DNA of 6,671 nucleotides from Sphingopyxis sp. (GTDB lineage: Bacteria; Pseudomonadota; Alphaproteobacteria; Sphingomonadales; Sphingomonadaceae): assembly GCA_012035435.1 (NCBI GenBank), contig JAAUPH010000134.1, forward strand, positions 1 through 6,671. Direction: 5' to 3'. The notes below the pieces were generated by a model. That model was not told where the DNA came from, ran no database searches, and saw only the letters and a program-made list of their open reading frames with translations. Both the position numbers and the translations under genes were made by a program. How positions within the stretch are numbered: the stretch's first letter is position 1; each line of letters opens with the position of its first letter. Below are positions 5,547-6,671 of the stretch, piece after piece.

Positions 5547-6617
5547 ATCAGTCGATCCTTGTCGAGCCGGGCGATAACGTCCTCGCTGGCTCGTTTGAAA
5601 TAATCGCGGTCCGGAACGACCACGTCTTTGTCCTTGATCAAACCATCTGCGCGCTGATGAGTTTCACCGGCATAGGCGGCGGCGAAGATTGCGGTGCGCT
5701 GGCGCGACAGGAAGTTGGTCATCCCCGGCTTGCGCCGCGCGCTGCGCAGCGCATGGAGATCGATATCGGCAAAGGCGGTGAAGGTTTCCCCGCTGTTCGC
5801 CTCCGACAGGATATTGCCTTTCCAGTCGACGACCAGACTATTGCCGTCGGCCGAGGCGAGCGGCAGGGTTGTCCCGCCAATCCCTGCGGTATTCGCCGAC
5901 ACGACATAGGCCAGATTTTCCATCGCCCGCGCCCGTTTCGCAATCGCCTTGGGGGTTGACAGCGGACTGCCGATTTCGCTCGAAGAATGGACAAAAATCT
6001 CAGCGCCGCGCAGTGCATGGGCCCGCGCGATTTCGGGGTAGAGAATTTCCTCCGATGCGATGGCCGCCAGATTGCCGATCACTGTCCGCGCCACGGGGAA
6101 CACCCCGTCGATGCCATAGATGTCGAGATATTTGCTCCACACGTCATGCGGCGTCGGGGCGAACATCGAATTGAGCCGACGATAGCGCAGCACTGTTTCG
6201 CCATTTGGCGCGATGATGAAACTGGCCTGAAAATAAATGCCGGGAAAATGCGCGTCGCGTCATAGGCATTGCCCGCGATGAAAATCCCCAGCTGTTGGGC
6301 CATGCCCGCGATCGCCGCATATTCCGGACCGTCGATGTCGAATGCCGCAAGCTCGGCAAACTCGCTGATCCCGATCGGCCGGGGTAACTGGTGAACAGAT
6401 ATTCGGGCAGCACGGCCAGCTTTACCGGAGCGCCGCCATATTGCTGGATGAAGATGGTCGCGGCGCGGATCTGCGGCGTAATCGCAGCGACATGATCCTG
6501 GACCTGCGCAGTCACCTCGGGACGCGACTTCAGTCGCTCGACCGACCGCGCGGTCAGCTGCATTGCGACAGCGGCAAAGGGGGCGGGGGCGGTCACGGCT
6601 TTGGTCTCATCTTCCAT
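5543..6617 (-). CDS. Nitrilase-superfamily (carbon-nitrogen hydrolase) protein lacking catalytic Cys, two frameshifts
   Basis: Restoring two single bases gives 358 residues with the alpha-beta-beta-alpha fold of carbon-nitrogen hydrolases. Landmarks are LAVLPEYLF with Glu72 at the catalytic Glu position, AQQLGIFIAGNAYD (about 107-120), PNGETVLRYRR (139-148) and the nucleophile-elbow region 182-204 (IGNLAAIASEEILYPE, then ALRGAEIF). In active members the latter two carry Lys (YRK) and Cys (six residues before the Pro). Here they are Arg148 and Ser189, and no cysteine occurs anywhere in the restored protein. The first break is at about 6375-6378 (after YPGR), the second at about 6240-6244 (in a CCC run before GIYFQ). 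ATG at 6617 has GAAAGA nine bases upstream; TTG at 6656 is less likely. First complete gene of the set. It may be a dead or altered amidase-like partner. Confidence 0.8.
5556..5560 (-). promoter_or_regulatory. Ribosome binding site inside the nitrilase-like 3' end
   Basis: AAGGA on the minus strand, nine bases before the methyltransferase ATG at 5546. It supports that start and couples the two genes. Confidence 0.6.
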
Positions 6618-6671
6618 GGCGGACAGTCTTTCGGGCAACAGCGCGCCGCTCGGCAAGCGCGGGCGGCGAGC
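6607..6671 (-). CDS. Possible C-terminal end of an upstream gene
   Basis: Entering from the right edge, one minus-strand frame reads ALAERRAVARKTVRHGR and stops at TGA 6609-6607, overlapping the nitrilase-like start by 11 bp. Overlap of this kind matches the rest of the set, but about 20 codons in GC-rich DNA are often open by chance. Confidence 0.2.
   Translation of the reverse strand, partial: SPPALAERRAVARKTVRHGR

Noticed and set aside
4680..5603. Plus-strand 307-codon frame
   Set aside because: Antisense to the methyltransferase, whose motifs are unmistakable on the minus strand.

Overview
The window joins two unlike pieces of DNA. Bases 1 to about 2,340 look like a metazoan, most likely bdelloid rotifer, genome: moderate to low GC (sampled lines run from about 30 to 52%), long non-coding stretches, a minus-strand NHL-repeat (beta-propeller) exon with many N-glycosylation sequons, a consensus GTAAG splice donor, a pyrimidine-rich TAG acceptor and a poly-threonine exon. 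Bases from about 2,400 to 6,671 look like an alphaproteobacterium, probably a sphingomonad (inferred from gene style, not a search). That part has high GC (sampled lines about 57 to 73%), no introns, tightly packed genes, Shine-Dalgarno sites and ATGA stop/start overlaps. The two parts meet inside a bacterial cytochrome b561 gene, which loses its recognisable second half. The window is therefore either a horizontal-transfer breakpoint (bdelloids are known for these) or, at least as likely, a chimeric contig made of host and bacterial contaminant DNA.

Layout. 109-1570, minus: NHL-repeat gene fragment, modelled as two exons with a phase-compatible intron at 249-666. 1571-2280: no gene seen, several short inverted repeats. 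2281-2405: transition zone. 2406-2702, minus: truncated cytochrome b561. 2724-3176, minus: cytochrome c'. 3177-3245: divergent intergenic region. 3246-3314, plus: possible 22-codon leader ORF whose stop overlaps the next start. 3314-3982, plus: crotonase-family (enoyl-CoA hydratase/isomerase) protein. 3989-6617, minus: three overlapping genes read in the order nitrilase-like protein, class I methyltransferase, small coiled-coil protein.

How the genes work together. The cytochrome c'/b561 pair is a periplasmic haem protein with a membrane cytochrome b partner. The three-gene minus-strand set is coupled by two ATGA overlaps and looks like one transcription unit. Its function is unknown. It is notable because the nitrilase-fold protein, once its reading frame is restored, contains no cysteine at all: Ser stands at the catalytic Cys position and Arg at the catalytic Lys position. 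The methyltransferase carries one single-base frameshift and the nitrilase-like gene two. Each is repaired by adding one base, giving intact proteins of 399 and 358 residues. These are either sequencing or assembly indels or very recent decay, and the choice bears directly on the transfer-versus-contamination question.
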